Part shown: positions 15,982 to 25,072 of the stretch, in pieces
Layout of the letters: each line of letters starts with the position of its first letter
Numbering within the stretch: position 1 is the first letter of the stretch
NCBI RefSeq assembly: GCF_023684385.1
Contig: NZ_JAGSOJ010000003.1
Location: 124,001-188,000, forward strand
Source: Oceanirhabdus seepicola
Lineage (GTDB): Bacteria > Bacillota > Clostridia > Clostridiales > Clostridiaceae
Length of the DNA: 64,000 nucleotides
Direction of reading: 5' to 3'
Position numbers and translations under genes: made by a program
Notes under the pieces: generated by a model
Databases searched by the model: none
Seen by the model: the letters and a program-made list of their open reading frames with translations, nothing else
What the model was told of the DNA's origin: nothing

Positions 15982-17739
15982 ATGAAGATAAACAAGAAAT
16001 TAAATGTTGCAGATTATTTTAAGTTATTGAGGAAATATTTAAAGAAGCAAAAAGGGAGTATAATCGTACTGTGTTTAATGATGATGGGAACAATAATGTT
16101 GGAGTTGATAAATCCTCAAATTATGGGGGAATTTATTGATGGAGCAAAAGAAGGAAAAGGAGCTGAAGGATTAACAATCTTTGCAATTTTATTTATTGTT
16201 TTTGCAATATGTAAACAGTTACTTGCAATAGCTTCAACATATATGGCTCAAAATGTTGGGTGGTATGCAACTAATAATTTAAGAATTGACTTAATGGATC
16301 ACTGTTTTGGGTTAGATATGTCCTTTCATAAGGGACAGAAGACTGGGGAGTTAATCGAAAGAATTGATGGAGATATAACTGCTTTATTCAATTTCTTCTC
16401 AAAATTTATAATTAAGATTCTAGGTAATATAATATTGATTCTTGGAATTATAATAGTTATGTTTATAAAAAGTCCTTTAATTGGGTTTGTAACATTTATA
16501 CTAGTACTTTGTGCTTTTAAAGTATTTAGTATGATGCAAAAAATAGCTGTTGGTAAATGGAAAATTATTAGAAAAAAGAATGCAGAATTATATGGGGTAG
16601 TTGGTGAATTCATAGCAAGTACTGAGGATATAAAATCAAATGGAGCAGTAAACTATGTTATTTATTCATACCATAAGCTTATAAATAAGTTATTTCCTTA
16701 TACTAGAGATGGTGAGATGATGTACATGAAAATGTGGGCATCATCTACAGTGATATTTACTTTTGTAAATGTAGCTATACTAGGACTGGGTGGATGGTTG
16801 TTTGTAAAGGGAGATTTATCAATAGGGGCGCTATATGTACTATTTCATTATTCAAATTTAATTGTTAGACCTATAGAGAACATTAGGAGAGAATTTCAGG
16901 ATCTTCAGAAAGCTGGAGCAAGTATTAAACGTCTTGATGAATTACTTTCAGTTAAAAGTAAGCTTGAAGATGGAACAGAAATTTTCAAAAATAAAGATAA
17001 AATATCAATAACATTAAAAGATGTATATTTCGGTTATGATGAAGGTGAAAATGTATTAGAGGGAATTAATTTTTCACTTGAAAGTGGAAAGATTCTGGGA
17101 GTTTTAGGGAGGACGGGAAGTGGTAAGACAACGCTTGCAAGGTTGATTGTTAGATTGTACGACATTACTAGTGGTGAAATAAAGTTAAATGATCAAGAAG
17201 TGAGAGATATTAAACTTCAAGAAATGAGGAATAAGATAGCCTATGTTACTCAAGATGTACAGCTTTTTCAAGGAACTATCAGAGAGAATATTACCCTTTT
17301 TGATGAAAGCATCCATGATGAAGTAATTTATAGCATAATAGATGAGATTGGGCTTAGAAGATGGGTAAATAATCTTCCAAAGGGATTGGATACAATGTTA
17401 AGTTCAGAAGGGACTGGATTATCCGCAGGTGAATCACAATTAATTGCATTTATAAGAGTCTTCTTAAAAGATCCTGCCTTAGTGATACTTGATGAAGCAT
17501 CCTCTAGGCTTGACCCAGCTACAGAAGAAATGATGGAGACTGCGCTAAATAACCTTCTTAAGAATAGGACTTGCATAATAATTGCGCATAGATTGAGTAC
17601 TATAAAGAGAGCAGATGAGATTCTTATTCTTGAAAAAGGACAAATTGTTGAACATGGTGAAAGGGCAAGTCTATTGAAAGAGGAAAAATCAAGATTTTCA
17701 AAATTGTGTAAGCATGGTATCGAGGAGGTGTTAGTATAA
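15982..17739 (+). CDS. ABC exporter subunit A (membrane-ATPase fusion)
   Basis: 585 residues: six TM segments (~20-320), then an ATPase domain. Walker A GRTGSGKTT, Walker B LVILDEASSRLD with the catalytic Glu, and H loop AHRLSTI are canonical, but the signature is LSAGE instead of LSGGQ. The next gene starts on the last base of this stop codon and carries the complementary defects, so the two form a heterodimeric exporter (BmrCD/TM287-288 type) with one consensus and one degenerate ATP site. Substrate unknown; peptides, lipids or drugs are typical. Confidence 0.93.
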   Translation: MKINKKLNVADYFKLLRKYLKKQKGSIIVLCLMMMGTIMLELINPQIMGEFIDGAKEGKGAEGLTIFAILFIVFAICKQLLAIASTYMAQNVGWYATNNLRIDLMDHCFGLDMSFHKGQKTGELIERIDGDITALFNFFSKFIIKILGNIILILGIIIVMFIKSPLIGFVTFILVLCAFKVFSMMQKIAVGKWKIIRKKNAELYGVVGEFIASTEDIKSNGAVNYVIYSYHKLINKLFPYTRDGEMMYMKMWASSTVIFTFVNVAILGLGGWLFVKGDLSIGALYVLFHYSNLIVRPIENIRREFQDLQKAGASIKRLDELLSVKSKLEDGTEIFKNKDKISITLKDVYFGYDEGENVLEGINFSLESGKILGVLGRTGSGKTTLARLIVRLYDITSGEIKLNDQEVRDIKLQEMRNKIAYVTQDVQLFQGTIRENITLFDESIHDEVIYSIIDEIGLRRWVNNLPKGLDTMLSSEGTGLSAGESQLIAFIRVFLKDPALVILDEASSRLDPATEEMMETALNNLLKNRTCIIIAHRLSTIKRADEILILEKGQIVEHGERASLLKEEKSRFSKLCKHGIEEVLV

Positions 17740-19517
17740 TGGAAAAAATTGAGAGTAATGATAGAGGAAATATTAAAATATTTAAACTTATATGGGAGTT
17801 AATAAAATATAGACCAATTCTTTATCTATTTAATAATATATTCTGGATTATTATACACGTAACACCGATTTTTATGGGGTTATTATTGAAATATACATTT
17901 GAATATATTGAAGGAGAATCAACATTTAAATATGGATTAAATGGATTGATAATAGGAATAATCGCATTTACCATCGTTAAATTAGTTGTGATGTATTATG
18001 GATTTGTTACTGATATACTTCATAGGTTCTCAATTTCAGCAGTACTCAGATTTAACATTTTGGATGAAATAATGAAAAAACCTGGGGCAAAAGCAGTACC
18101 GAAGTCTTTAGGAGAAGTTATTAATACTTATAGAGATGATGTAAATCAGATAACTGATTCTATAAGTTGGTTAATTGATGGGATTGGAGCTGTTGTTTTT
18201 TCAGTGATATCATTAATTATTCTTATGAAGATTAATATGAAGATGACAGTGTTGGTATATGCACCTTTAGTGGTAATTGTAACAATAGCAAAATCAACAA
18301 CAAAAAAAATCAAAAGGTATAGAGAAGAGGCGAGAAAAGCTACTAGTATGGTAAATGGTGCAATGGGAGAGATGTTTAACTCTGTACAAGCAATACAATT
18401 AGCTTGTAAAGAAAAGAATATGTTGGAACATCTTAAGTCATTGAATCAAAAGCGTAAAAAAGCTATGATAAAGGATACTTTATTGAACCAACTATTACAT
18501 TCTATATTTGAGAATACTATAAGTATAGGAACTGGGTTAATTCTTCTTGTTGCTGGTACTGCAATAAAAACAGAAAGTTTTACAGTTGGTGATTTTACTC
18601 TCTTTGTGTATTTTCTACAATTTGTAACTGATAAAGCAATATTCTTTGGAGAAATTTTAGCAAATTATTTTCAGACAGGTGTTGCTTTTAGAAAAATTAA
18701 TGATATAACAGAAGGAAGCTATGAAAGCATAACAAAGCATTCAAAATTATATATTAAAGAGGCACCTGAGAGGAATGAAGAAATATATCAGGAGGCAAAA
18801 GAAAAGCTTGAAGAACTAGAATTAAGAGATTTGACGTATAGATACCAAGATACAACAGGTGGTATTGAAAATATTACATTAACAATAAAGAAAGGAACAT
18901 TTACTATAATAACTGGAAGAATAGGGTCTGGAAAAACAACACTTTTAAGAACAATGTTAGGGTTGTTACCAAAACAAAGTGGAGAGGTTTTCTGGAATGG
19001 AGATAAAGTTGATGAAGACGTGTTTTTTATTCCTCCAATTTGTTCATATACTTCTCAAGTACCTAATCTATTGAGTGAAACAGTAAAGGAGAATATACTT
19101 TTAGGATTAGATAAAAGTGAAAAGGACATTAATAAAGCTATCTATGCATCTGTATTTGAAAAAGATGTAAAGAATCTTGAAAAAGGACTAGATACAGTTG
19201 TAGGCTCAAAAGGAGTAAAGTTGTCTGGAGGACAGAAACAGAGAGTGGCTGCTTCTAGGATGTTTCTTAGGGATTCCCAACTATATGTTTTTGATGATAT
19301 ATCAAGTGCTTTAGATGTTGAAACAGAGGGTAAACTTTGGGATCGATTATTCCAATTTAATAATATAACTTGTTTAGCTGTTTCAAATAGAAAGATAGCA
19401 CTTAAGAGAGCAGAAAATATTATTGTTTTAAAAGATGGATTTATTGAAGCAGAAGGAACATTTGATGAGCTACTTAAAGTTTCAGAGGAATTTAGAGCAA
19501 TTGTAAATGCTAAATAA
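17739..19517 (+). CDS. ABC exporter subunit B (degenerate ATPase site)
   Basis: 592 residues: six TM segments, then an ATPase domain with Walker A GRIGSGKTT and canonical signature LSGGQKQRV. Walker B is YVFDDISSALD, Asp replacing the catalytic Glu, and the H-loop position reads AVSNRK, Asn for His. Paired with subunit A, its signature completes the active site and its own Walker motifs form the degenerate one. It overlaps subunit A by one base and is followed by a terminator. Confidence 0.93.
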   Translation: MEKIESNDRGNIKIFKLIWELIKYRPILYLFNNIFWIIIHVTPIFMGLLLKYTFEYIEGESTFKYGLNGLIIGIIAFTIVKLVVMYYGFVTDILHRFSISAVLRFNILDEIMKKPGAKAVPKSLGEVINTYRDDVNQITDSISWLIDGIGAVVFSVISLIILMKINMKMTVLVYAPLVVIVTIAKSTTKKIKRYREEARKATSMVNGAMGEMFNSVQAIQLACKEKNMLEHLKSLNQKRKKAMIKDTLLNQLLHSIFENTISIGTGLILLVAGTAIKTESFTVGDFTLFVYFLQFVTDKAIFFGEILANYFQTGVAFRKINDITEGSYESITKHSKLYIKEAPERNEEIYQEAKEKLEELELRDLTYRYQDTTGGIENITLTIKKGTFTIITGRIGSGKTTLLRTMLGLLPKQSGEVFWNGDKVDEDVFFIPPICSYTSQVPNLLSETVKENILLGLDKSEKDINKAIYASVFEKDVKNLEKGLDTVVGSKGVKLSGGQKQRVAASRMFLRDSQLYVFDDISSALDVETEGKLWDRLFQFNNITCLAVSNRKIALKRAENIIVLKDGFIEAEGTFDELLKVSEEFRAIVNAK

Positions 19518-19554
19518 AGGTTACAAGATATAGCTTAACATGAGTTTCACCTTA

Positions 19555-19580
19555 AGGCACGCTTAGCGTGCTTTTTTTTA
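19555..19580 (+). terminator. Intrinsic terminator of the ABC operon
   Basis: GCACGC-TTA-GCGTGC followed by eight T. Confidence 0.95.
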
Positions 19581-19882
19581 CATGGAGTAATTTAGTGAAA
19601 TATTAACAAATAAAAAAAACCACTAAAATACAATATACTGTAGAAAAATTAGGAAAGTTTAACAGTGTAACACAGTAAAATGTTAAAATAATAACGTTTT
19701 TTTATAGGAAAAATCTATAATAAGATTTTTAAGTATTGAAAATAACAATGTTTACCTCTGTAAATCTCTAATATCCTCTATATATCTACAAATATTGATA
19801 AGAATATTGCAAAAATTATGAACATTGTATAAAATGTATGTATAGGTTGTTAAAAAAATATCTATATCTGGGAGGGGTAAAA
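19581..19882. other. Intergenic region, no gene
   Basis: About 300 bp of very AT-rich DNA holding the promoter region of the symporter gene. I saw no riboswitch or ORF with a ribosome site. Confidence 0.6.
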
Positions 19883-21271
19883 ATGTTAGAATTATTCAAA
19901 AGTATTAGTGATTTTGTTTGGGGACCGCCATTATTAATTTTACTTGTAGGAACTGGACTTTATCTAACATTAAGACTTGGAGTACTACAGATTTTTAAAT
20001 TGCCACTAGCATTAAAGTATTTATTTTCCAAAGAGGAAGGTATTGATACTGATGCTAAAGGAGATGTGTCAAGTTTTGCGGCTTTATGTACAGCACTCGC
20101 TGCAACAATTGGTACAGGGAATATCGTTGGGGTTGCAACAGCAATAAAACTGGGGGGGCCAGGAGCTTTATTCTGGATGTGGCTAGCTGCTTTCTTTGGA
20201 ATGGCAACAAAATATGCTGAAGGATTACTTGCTGTTAAGTACAGAGTAACTGATGAAAATGGTAACCAATCTGGAGGACCAATGTATTACCTTGAAAGAG
20301 GTTTAAAGAACAAGAAATTAGGTAAATTCCTTGGAAGTATGTTTGCTATATTTGGTATAGGGGTTGCATTCTTTGGAATAGGAACATTCCCTCAAATAAA
20401 TGCTATTGCTGGAGGTTTAGAAGCTGGATTTAATATCCCTATAGTTGTAACTGGGGTGGTATTAACTATAGCAGTAGCACTTGTTACATTAGGTGGAATT
20501 AAGAAAATATCTAAAGTTGCAGAATTTATAGTACCATTTATGGCTGTATTATACATATTAGGATCGTTAATTATACTTATAACTAACGCTTCAGCTACAG
20601 GTGAAGCATTCAAATTAGTTATACAGAGTGCATTTAATGGACATGCTGCTGCAGGTGGTTTTGCTGGTGCAGGAATGGCGCTTGCTATTAGAGCAGGTGT
20701 AGCAAGAGGAGTATTCTCAAATGAATCAGGTCTAGGTAGTGCACCAATAGCTGCTGCTGCTGCAAAAACAAAGTCATGTGTTAGACAAGGATTGATATCA
20801 ATGACTGGTACTTTTATTGATACAATAATAGTATGTACAATGACTGGATTAGTTTTAATTCAATCAGGATTATGGAGTGATGCTGGTTTAGAAGGTACTG
20901 CATTAACAAGTGCAGCATTTAAAGGTGGATTGCCAATAGAAGCAGTAGGCGGATACATAGTTACTTTTGGGATTTTGTTTTTCGCATTCACAACAATCTT
21001 AGGATGGAACTATTATGGTGAGAGATGTACTGAATATTTGTTCGGTGTAAAGGCTATTAAATGGTACAAATATATATTCATAGCTATTGTTGCAGTTGGG
21101 CCATTCTTAAAACTTGATCTTATATGGACAATTGCAGATATAGTTAATGGATTAATGGCTATACCTAACCTTATAGGATTACTTGCATTAAGTGGAATAG
21201 TAATTGCTGAAACAAAAAAATTCTTTAAAGAAAAAAAAGAGCACGATAAAAAAGTTAGTCTTAATAAATAA
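19883..21271 (+). CDS. Alanine/glycine:cation symporter (AGCS family)
   Basis: Sodium-coupled uptake of alanine or glycine across the cytoplasmic membrane. 462 residues, about 10-11 TM segments. Family motifs: FAALCTALAATIGTGNIVGV (~63), GPGALFWMW (~90), the substrate region GGPMYYLERG (~132) and RGVFSNESGLGSAPIAAAAA (~275). Start at ATG 19883 behind GGGAGGGG; the upstream in-frame ATG lacks a site. Monocistronic. Confidence 0.94.
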   Translation: MLELFKSISDFVWGPPLLILLVGTGLYLTLRLGVLQIFKLPLALKYLFSKEEGIDTDAKGDVSSFAALCTALAATIGTGNIVGVATAIKLGGPGALFWMWLAAFFGMATKYAEGLLAVKYRVTDENGNQSGGPMYYLERGLKNKKLGKFLGSMFAIFGIGVAFFGIGTFPQINAIAGGLEAGFNIPIVVTGVVLTIAVALVTLGGIKKISKVAEFIVPFMAVLYILGSLIILITNASATGEAFKLVIQSAFNGHAAAGGFAGAGMALAIRAGVARGVFSNESGLGSAPIAAAAAKTKSCVRQGLISMTGTFIDTIIVCTMTGLVLIQSGLWSDAGLEGTALTSAAFKGGLPIEAVGGYIVTFGILFFAFTTILGWNYYGERCTEYLFGVKAIKWYKYIFIAIVAVGPFLKLDLIWTIADIVNGLMAIPNLIGLLALSGIVIAETKKFFKEKKEHDKKVSLNK

Positions 21272-21311
21272 CACAATTAATAATTTTTTCATTAATATTT
21301 ATAAAACAAAT

Positions 21312-21360
21312 AAGTGGTCAAAGATTTTAACATAAAATCTTTGACCACTTTCTATTTTTA
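21312..21360 (+). terminator. Intrinsic terminator of the symporter gene
   Basis: An 18-bp perfect stem (21312/21333 arms) is followed by a TCTATTTTTA tract. Confidence 0.9.
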
Positions 21361-21404
21361 TTGTGATAAAAGTTGTTATAATATATATGAGAATAAAATT
21401 TGGT

Positions 21405-21556
21405 ATATGAAAATAAATAACAAGTCAAAGATGCGACGGATATTTTGCATCAGACGATGAGTTAGGTTCTACTGATAGTTGTTCTATCAGTGGGTTCTGA
21501 TGAAGAAGGATTATGCGAAATAGACTAGCATACTGACTAGTTATTTATTTGAATAT
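21405..21556 (+). repeat. Leader inverted-repeat element, full-length copy 2
   Basis: 152 bp. Outer arms AAATAAATAACAAGTC and GACTAGTTATTTATTT pair. Nested inside are ATTTTGCAT/ATGCGAAAT, CATCAGA/TCTGATG and ACTGATAG/CTATCAGT, so the whole can form one long stem in RNA. It lies between a -10-like TATAAT (~21378) and the ribosome site of the flavodoxin gene. Confidence 0.75.
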
Positions 21557-21572
21557 GACTTAGGAGGATAAT

Positions 21573-22061
21573 ATGAAGAAGAGTGTTGTTGTCTATTATT
21601 CATTTGAGGGAAGTACTAAGAGGTTGGCTGAGAAACTTTCAGAGGAATTAAACTGTGATAGTTTAGAGATTAAAGTAGTAAAAGAGATTACAACAAAAGG
21701 GTTTTCTAAATATATTTGGGGTGGAAGACAGGCGATGATGAAGAAAAAACCTGAACTTAAATCTTATGATTTAGACCTTGAACAATATGATAATATTATA
21801 ATTGGGACACCAGTGTGGGCAGGTACTGTAACACCGCCTATAAGAAGTTTTTTTGAGAGAGAGAACATAGAGAATAAGAAGATTGCCTTTTTTTGTACAC
21901 ACCAAGGAGGCATGGGTAAAGTAACTGAAAAATTTAAAGCCTTAGTTAAAGATAACAATTCAATAATTAATTCAATAGATATTGTAAAGCCATTAAAAAA
22001 TATTGATTCAACAAACAATGAAATTATTCAATGGGGAAAAGAACTTAAGAAAATGTTGTAG
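21573..22061 (+). CDS. Flavodoxin family protein
   Basis: 162 residues, single-domain flavodoxin: FMN phosphate loop YSFEGSTKRLAE (~9-20), TPVWAGTVTPPIRSF (~77) and FCTHQGGMGK (~104). A small electron carrier or NAD(P)H:quinone-type reductase in the cytosol. TAGGAGG precedes the ATG. proC begins 14 bp after the stop, so the two are co-transcribed; the transcript leader carries the repeat element at 21405. Confidence 0.88.
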   Translation: MKKSVVVYYSFEGSTKRLAEKLSEELNCDSLEIKVVKEITTKGFSKYIWGGRQAMMKKKPELKSYDLDLEQYDNIIIGTPVWAGTVTPPIRSFFERENIENKKIAFFCTHQGGMGKVTEKFKALVKDNNSIINSIDIVKPLKNIDSTNNEIIQWGKELKKML

Positions 22062-22075
22062 AGAGGATGAAGAAG

Positions 22076-22879
22076 ATGTGTAAAAAAATAGGATTTATAG
22101 GATGCGGAAATATGGGAAGTGCAATGGTTGGTGGAATGATAAAATCAGGGAATATTGATAAAAATAACGTAATTATTTTCGATAGAAGTACTGAGAAAAC
22201 ATCATCCTTAAAAGAAAGATATGGAATAAATGTTGGAAAATCTAGCGTGGATATTGCTAGTGCGAGTGATATTATTATTTTAAGTGTTAAACCAAACATT
22301 TATAAAGATGTTATAGAAGAAATAAAAGGTATAATAGATGAGAATAAAATCATTGTAACAATAGCAGCAGGTCAGAAAATAACTGATGTAGAAAAAATGT
22401 TTAAGAAACCAGTAAAGATAATAAGGACAATGCCTAATACTCCTGCACTAGTAGGTGAAGGGATGAGCGCTCTATGTAAAAATCAGCTAGCCACTGAGCA
22501 AGATTTAGAAGAGATAAAAGAAATATTTGAGTGTTTTGGTGAAGCTGAGGTGATTAAAGAAGATCTCATTGATGCTTTCATTGCAGTAAGTGGTTCATCC
22601 CCAGCATATGTGTTCATGTTTATAGAAGCTTTGGCTGATGGAGCTGTTTTAGAAGGTATGCCAAGGGATAAGGCATATAAAATGGCATGTCAGGCTGTAC
22701 TAGGATCAGCTAAGATGGTAATGGAGAGCAATGAACATCCAGCAAAACTAAGAGATAATGTATGTTCACCTGGTGGGACAACAATTGAAGCAGTAGCAGA
22801 ACTTGAGAGTAAAGGATTTAAATCCGCAGTTATTTCTGCAATGAGAAAATGTGCACATAAATCTAGGTATATGAAATAA
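22076..22879 (+). CDS. proC: Pyrroline-5-carboxylate reductase
   Basis: Last step of proline synthesis, NAD(P)H-dependent reduction of 1-pyrroline-5-carboxylate. 267 residues. Rossmann motif GFIGCGNMGSAM, SVKPN (~75), MPNTPALVGEGM (~120) and the C-terminal signature DNVCSPGGTTIEA (~227) are present. I prefer ATG 22076 to the in-frame ATG 22067 because GAGAGG abuts the latter. Second gene of the flavodoxin operon. Confidence 0.95.
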   Translation: MCKKIGFIGCGNMGSAMVGGMIKSGNIDKNNVIIFDRSTEKTSSLKERYGINVGKSSVDIASASDIIILSVKPNIYKDVIEEIKGIIDENKIIVTIAAGQKITDVEKMFKKPVKIIRTMPNTPALVGEGMSALCKNQLATEQDLEEIKEIFECFGEAEVIKEDLIDAFIAVSGSSPAYVFMFIEALADGAVLEGMPRDKAYKMACQAVLGSAKMVMESNEHPAKLRDNVCSPGGTTIEAVAELESKGFKSAVISAMRKCAHKSRYMK

Positions 22880-22912
22880 GGTATAGTCAAAGACTGTACC
22901 TTATTTCATATA
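22870..22912 (+). terminator. Hairpin terminator of proC
   Basis: A 19-bp stem with one mismatch (22870-22888 with 22892-22910), including the proC stop codon, is followed by TATTTT. Confidence 0.8.
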
Positions 22913-22913
22913 T

Positions 22914-22935
22914 TTTAGCACTTAATAGTGCTAAA
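22914..22935 (+). promoter_or_regulatory. Palindrome upstream of porCDAB (candidate operator)
   Basis: TTTAGCACT-TAAT-AGTGCTAAA, nine perfect pairs, about 95 bp before porC. The arms resemble half-sites of the HrcA operator CIRCE, but the spacing is too short for CIRCE. Confidence 0.4.
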
Positions 22936-23028
22936 TTGATATTTTTAATGATATATGTTACTTTTTAATAGGTAAAATATTTAAAATTTTAAGAAAATAA
23001 TAATTTCACTGGATAAGGTGGTGCGTTT

Positions 23029-23568
23029 ATGAAAGAGATTAGATGGCATGGTAGAGGGGGACAAGGGTCTTTCACTATTGCTAGATTATTAGGACAGGCT
23101 GCTTCAGTATATGGAGGACAATATGCTCAAGCTTTTCCATCATTTGGACCTGAGAGAAGAGGAGCTCCTGTTTTGGGATTTACTAGAATTAGTGAAACAA
23201 AAATTACTGATAGAAGTGAAGTAATTACATGTGATTATGTAATTGTACTTGATGAAACACTGTGGGGGCCAGCGGTTGTTGCAGGTTTAAAAGAAGATAC
23301 TATAATAATTATAAACACAGAGACACCAGAAAAATATGCGGGACAAGTAGAAAATAAAATTATTACAATAGATGCTACAAGCCTTGCGCTAGAGGTACTG
23401 GGAAGACCAATTACTAATACAGCTATGTTAGGTGCTCTTGTGGCTATTTCTGATGTTGTTTCTTTAGATGATTGTAAGAATGCAATAAAGGATACGTTAA
23501 AAGCGTCTGTTTCAGAGAAGAATATTGAGCTTATTCAGAAGTCATATGATGCTGTTAAAGAAGCGTAG
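23029..23568 (+). CDS. porC: 2-oxoacid:ferredoxin oxidoreductase, gamma subunit
   Basis: 179 residues. The gamma family opening IRWHGRGGQGSFTIARLLG and the segment FPSFGPERRGAPVLGFTRIS are clear. First of four genes in the order gamma-delta-alpha-beta, which matches the porCDAB layout of the four-subunit pyruvate enzyme. The complex oxidises a 2-oxoacid plus CoA to acyl-CoA and CO2, reducing ferredoxin. Pyruvate is the likeliest substrate from the beta subunit, but a branched-chain 2-oxoacid enzyme cannot be excluded. Confidence 0.9.
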   Translation: MKEIRWHGRGGQGSFTIARLLGQAASVYGGQYAQAFPSFGPERRGAPVLGFTRISETKITDRSEVITCDYVIVLDETLWGPAVVAGLKEDTIIIINTETPEKYAGQVENKIITIDATSLALEVLGRPITNTAMLGALVAISDVVSLDDCKNAIKDTLKASVSEKNIELIQKSYDAVKEA

Positions 23569-23584
23569 GGAGGAGTTTAGAGAG

Positions 23585-23887
23585 ATGGATAGACCTAAGG
23601 TTAATAAAGATTGGAAAGAACCAGAGAGAATATCAAAATACCCTGTAGGCTCCACATGTGATGGAGGAACATTGGTGACTATTAATGCTGGTTGGAGAGT
23701 TTTAAGACCTGTAATTAATCAAGACAAATGTGTAAATTGTTTAAAATGTTTTCTTCTATGTCCTGATGGAGTTATAAGCAAAGGTGAAGAAAAACTTACA
23801 ATTGACTACGATTATTGTAAAGGGTGCGGAGTTTGTGCTTATGAGTGTAAGCTTGGTGCTATAGATATGGTAAAGGAGGAGAAATAG
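23585..23887 (+). CDS. porD: 2-oxoacid:ferredoxin oxidoreductase, delta (ferredoxin) subunit
   Basis: 100 residues with two 4Fe-4S motifs, CVNCLKCFLLCP (~50) and CKGCGVCAYEC (~80), which pass electrons from the catalytic subunits to ferredoxin. Start at ATG 23585 behind GGGAGGAG, 16 bp after porC. The stop is immediately before the porA start. Confidence 0.93.
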   Translation: MDRPKVNKDWKEPERISKYPVGSTCDGGTLVTINAGWRVLRPVINQDKCVNCLKCFLLCPDGVISKGEEKLTIDYDYCKGCGVCAYECKLGAIDMVKEEK

Positions 23888-25072
23888 ATGGGAAGAAGAG
23901 CGTTTATTTGCGGAAATGATGCAGTAGCTGAAGGAGTAAGATTATCAAGACCACATGTAATATCAGCGTATCCTATAACTCCTCAAACAATTGCAGTTGA
24001 AAGACTTGCAGATTTTGTTGAAGATGGGTCATTAAAGGCTGAATATATGCATGTTGAATCAGAACATAGTGCAATGGCTTGTGCTATGGGGGTAAGTTCA
24101 GTAGGAGCGAGAGCTTTTACAGCGACTTCATCTCAAGGATTATTATATATGGCAGAATGTCTACCATATGCAAGTGGTGCTAGAATGCCAATAGTAATGA
24201 TGAATGCTAATAGATCTATTGCAACACCATGGAACATTTATGGTGATCAGATGGATTCTATGTTCTTATTAAACTCAGGTTGGATTCAAATGTATGTTGA
24301 GGATGCTCAAGAAGCACTTGATATGATGATACAGGCATATAGAATTGCAGAAACAGAAGAGGTTATGACTCCAATGATGGTTAACCTTGATGGATTTGTA
24401 TTAACTCATACTTATGAGGTTGTTGAAATACCTGAACAGAAAGATGTTGATGAATTTCTTCCACCAATCAATATGCCACAAAACAAGATGGATTTAAATG
24501 ATCCTAAGAGCTTATGTATAACAGCAGGTAATGATTGGAATATGGAATTTAAAATTAAGCAGGAATTAGATATGCAGAATTCTGTACATACAATTGAAGC
24601 TGTTGATAAGGAATTTGGAGATAAGTTTGGAAGATACTATGGTGGGCTTATTGAGGAGTATAGATGTGAAGATGCAGAGGTCATTTTGATAACTACTGGT
24701 TCAGTAACAGGAACATCAAGAATGGTTGTTGATGATTTAAGAAATAAGGGGAAAAAAGTAGGATTATTAAAATTAAGATATCTTAGACCTTTCCCAGCAG
24801 AAAAGATAAGAGAAGCTGTTAAGAATGCTAAGGTTATTGGTGTTGTAGATAAGAATATTTCATTTGGATATGAGGGAACAATCTTTACTAATGTTAACTC
24901 AGCACTTGTAACTATGGAAAAACATCCAATGTCATTAAATTTCATTGCAGGTATTGGTGGAAGAGATATTGGAAAGAACCATATTGAAGATATGTTCAAC
25001 AGCATGATAAATGCATCAGAAGGTAAAGTAGAAGAGAGAATTCAATATATGAATGTGAGGTGTGAAAAATAA
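23888..25072 (+). CDS. porA: 2-oxoacid:ferredoxin oxidoreductase, alpha subunit
   Basis: 394 residues. Pyrimidine-binding domain motif SAYPITPQT (~28), HVESEHSAMACAMG (~56), TATSSQGLL (~78), then domain II and the transketolase C-like domain (LLKLRYLRPFPAEKI ~297). AAGGAGG overlaps the end of porD. The stop overlaps the porB start (ATAATGATGG), so translation is coupled. Confidence 0.94.
   Translation: MGRRAFICGNDAVAEGVRLSRPHVISAYPITPQTIAVERLADFVEDGSLKAEYMHVESEHSAMACAMGVSSVGARAFTATSSQGLLYMAECLPYASGARMPIVMMNANRSIATPWNIYGDQMDSMFLLNSGWIQMYVEDAQEALDMMIQAYRIAETEEVMTPMMVNLDGFVLTHTYEVVEIPEQKDVDEFLPPINMPQNKMDLNDPKSLCITAGNDWNMEFKIKQELDMQNSVHTIEAVDKEFGDKFGRYYGGLIEEYRCEDAEVILITTGSVTGTSRMVVDDLRNKGKKVGLLKLRYLRPFPAEKIREAVKNAKVIGVVDKNISFGYEGTIFTNVNSALVTMEKHPMSLNFIAGIGGRDIGKNHIEDMFNSMINASEGKVEERIQYMNVRCEK

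Noticed and set aside
22914..22935. CIRCE (HrcA operator) before porCDAB
   Set aside because: The arms match TTAGCACT/AGTGCTAA but only 4 bp separate the arms; CIRCE has a much longer spacer, and the operon is not a chaperone operon.
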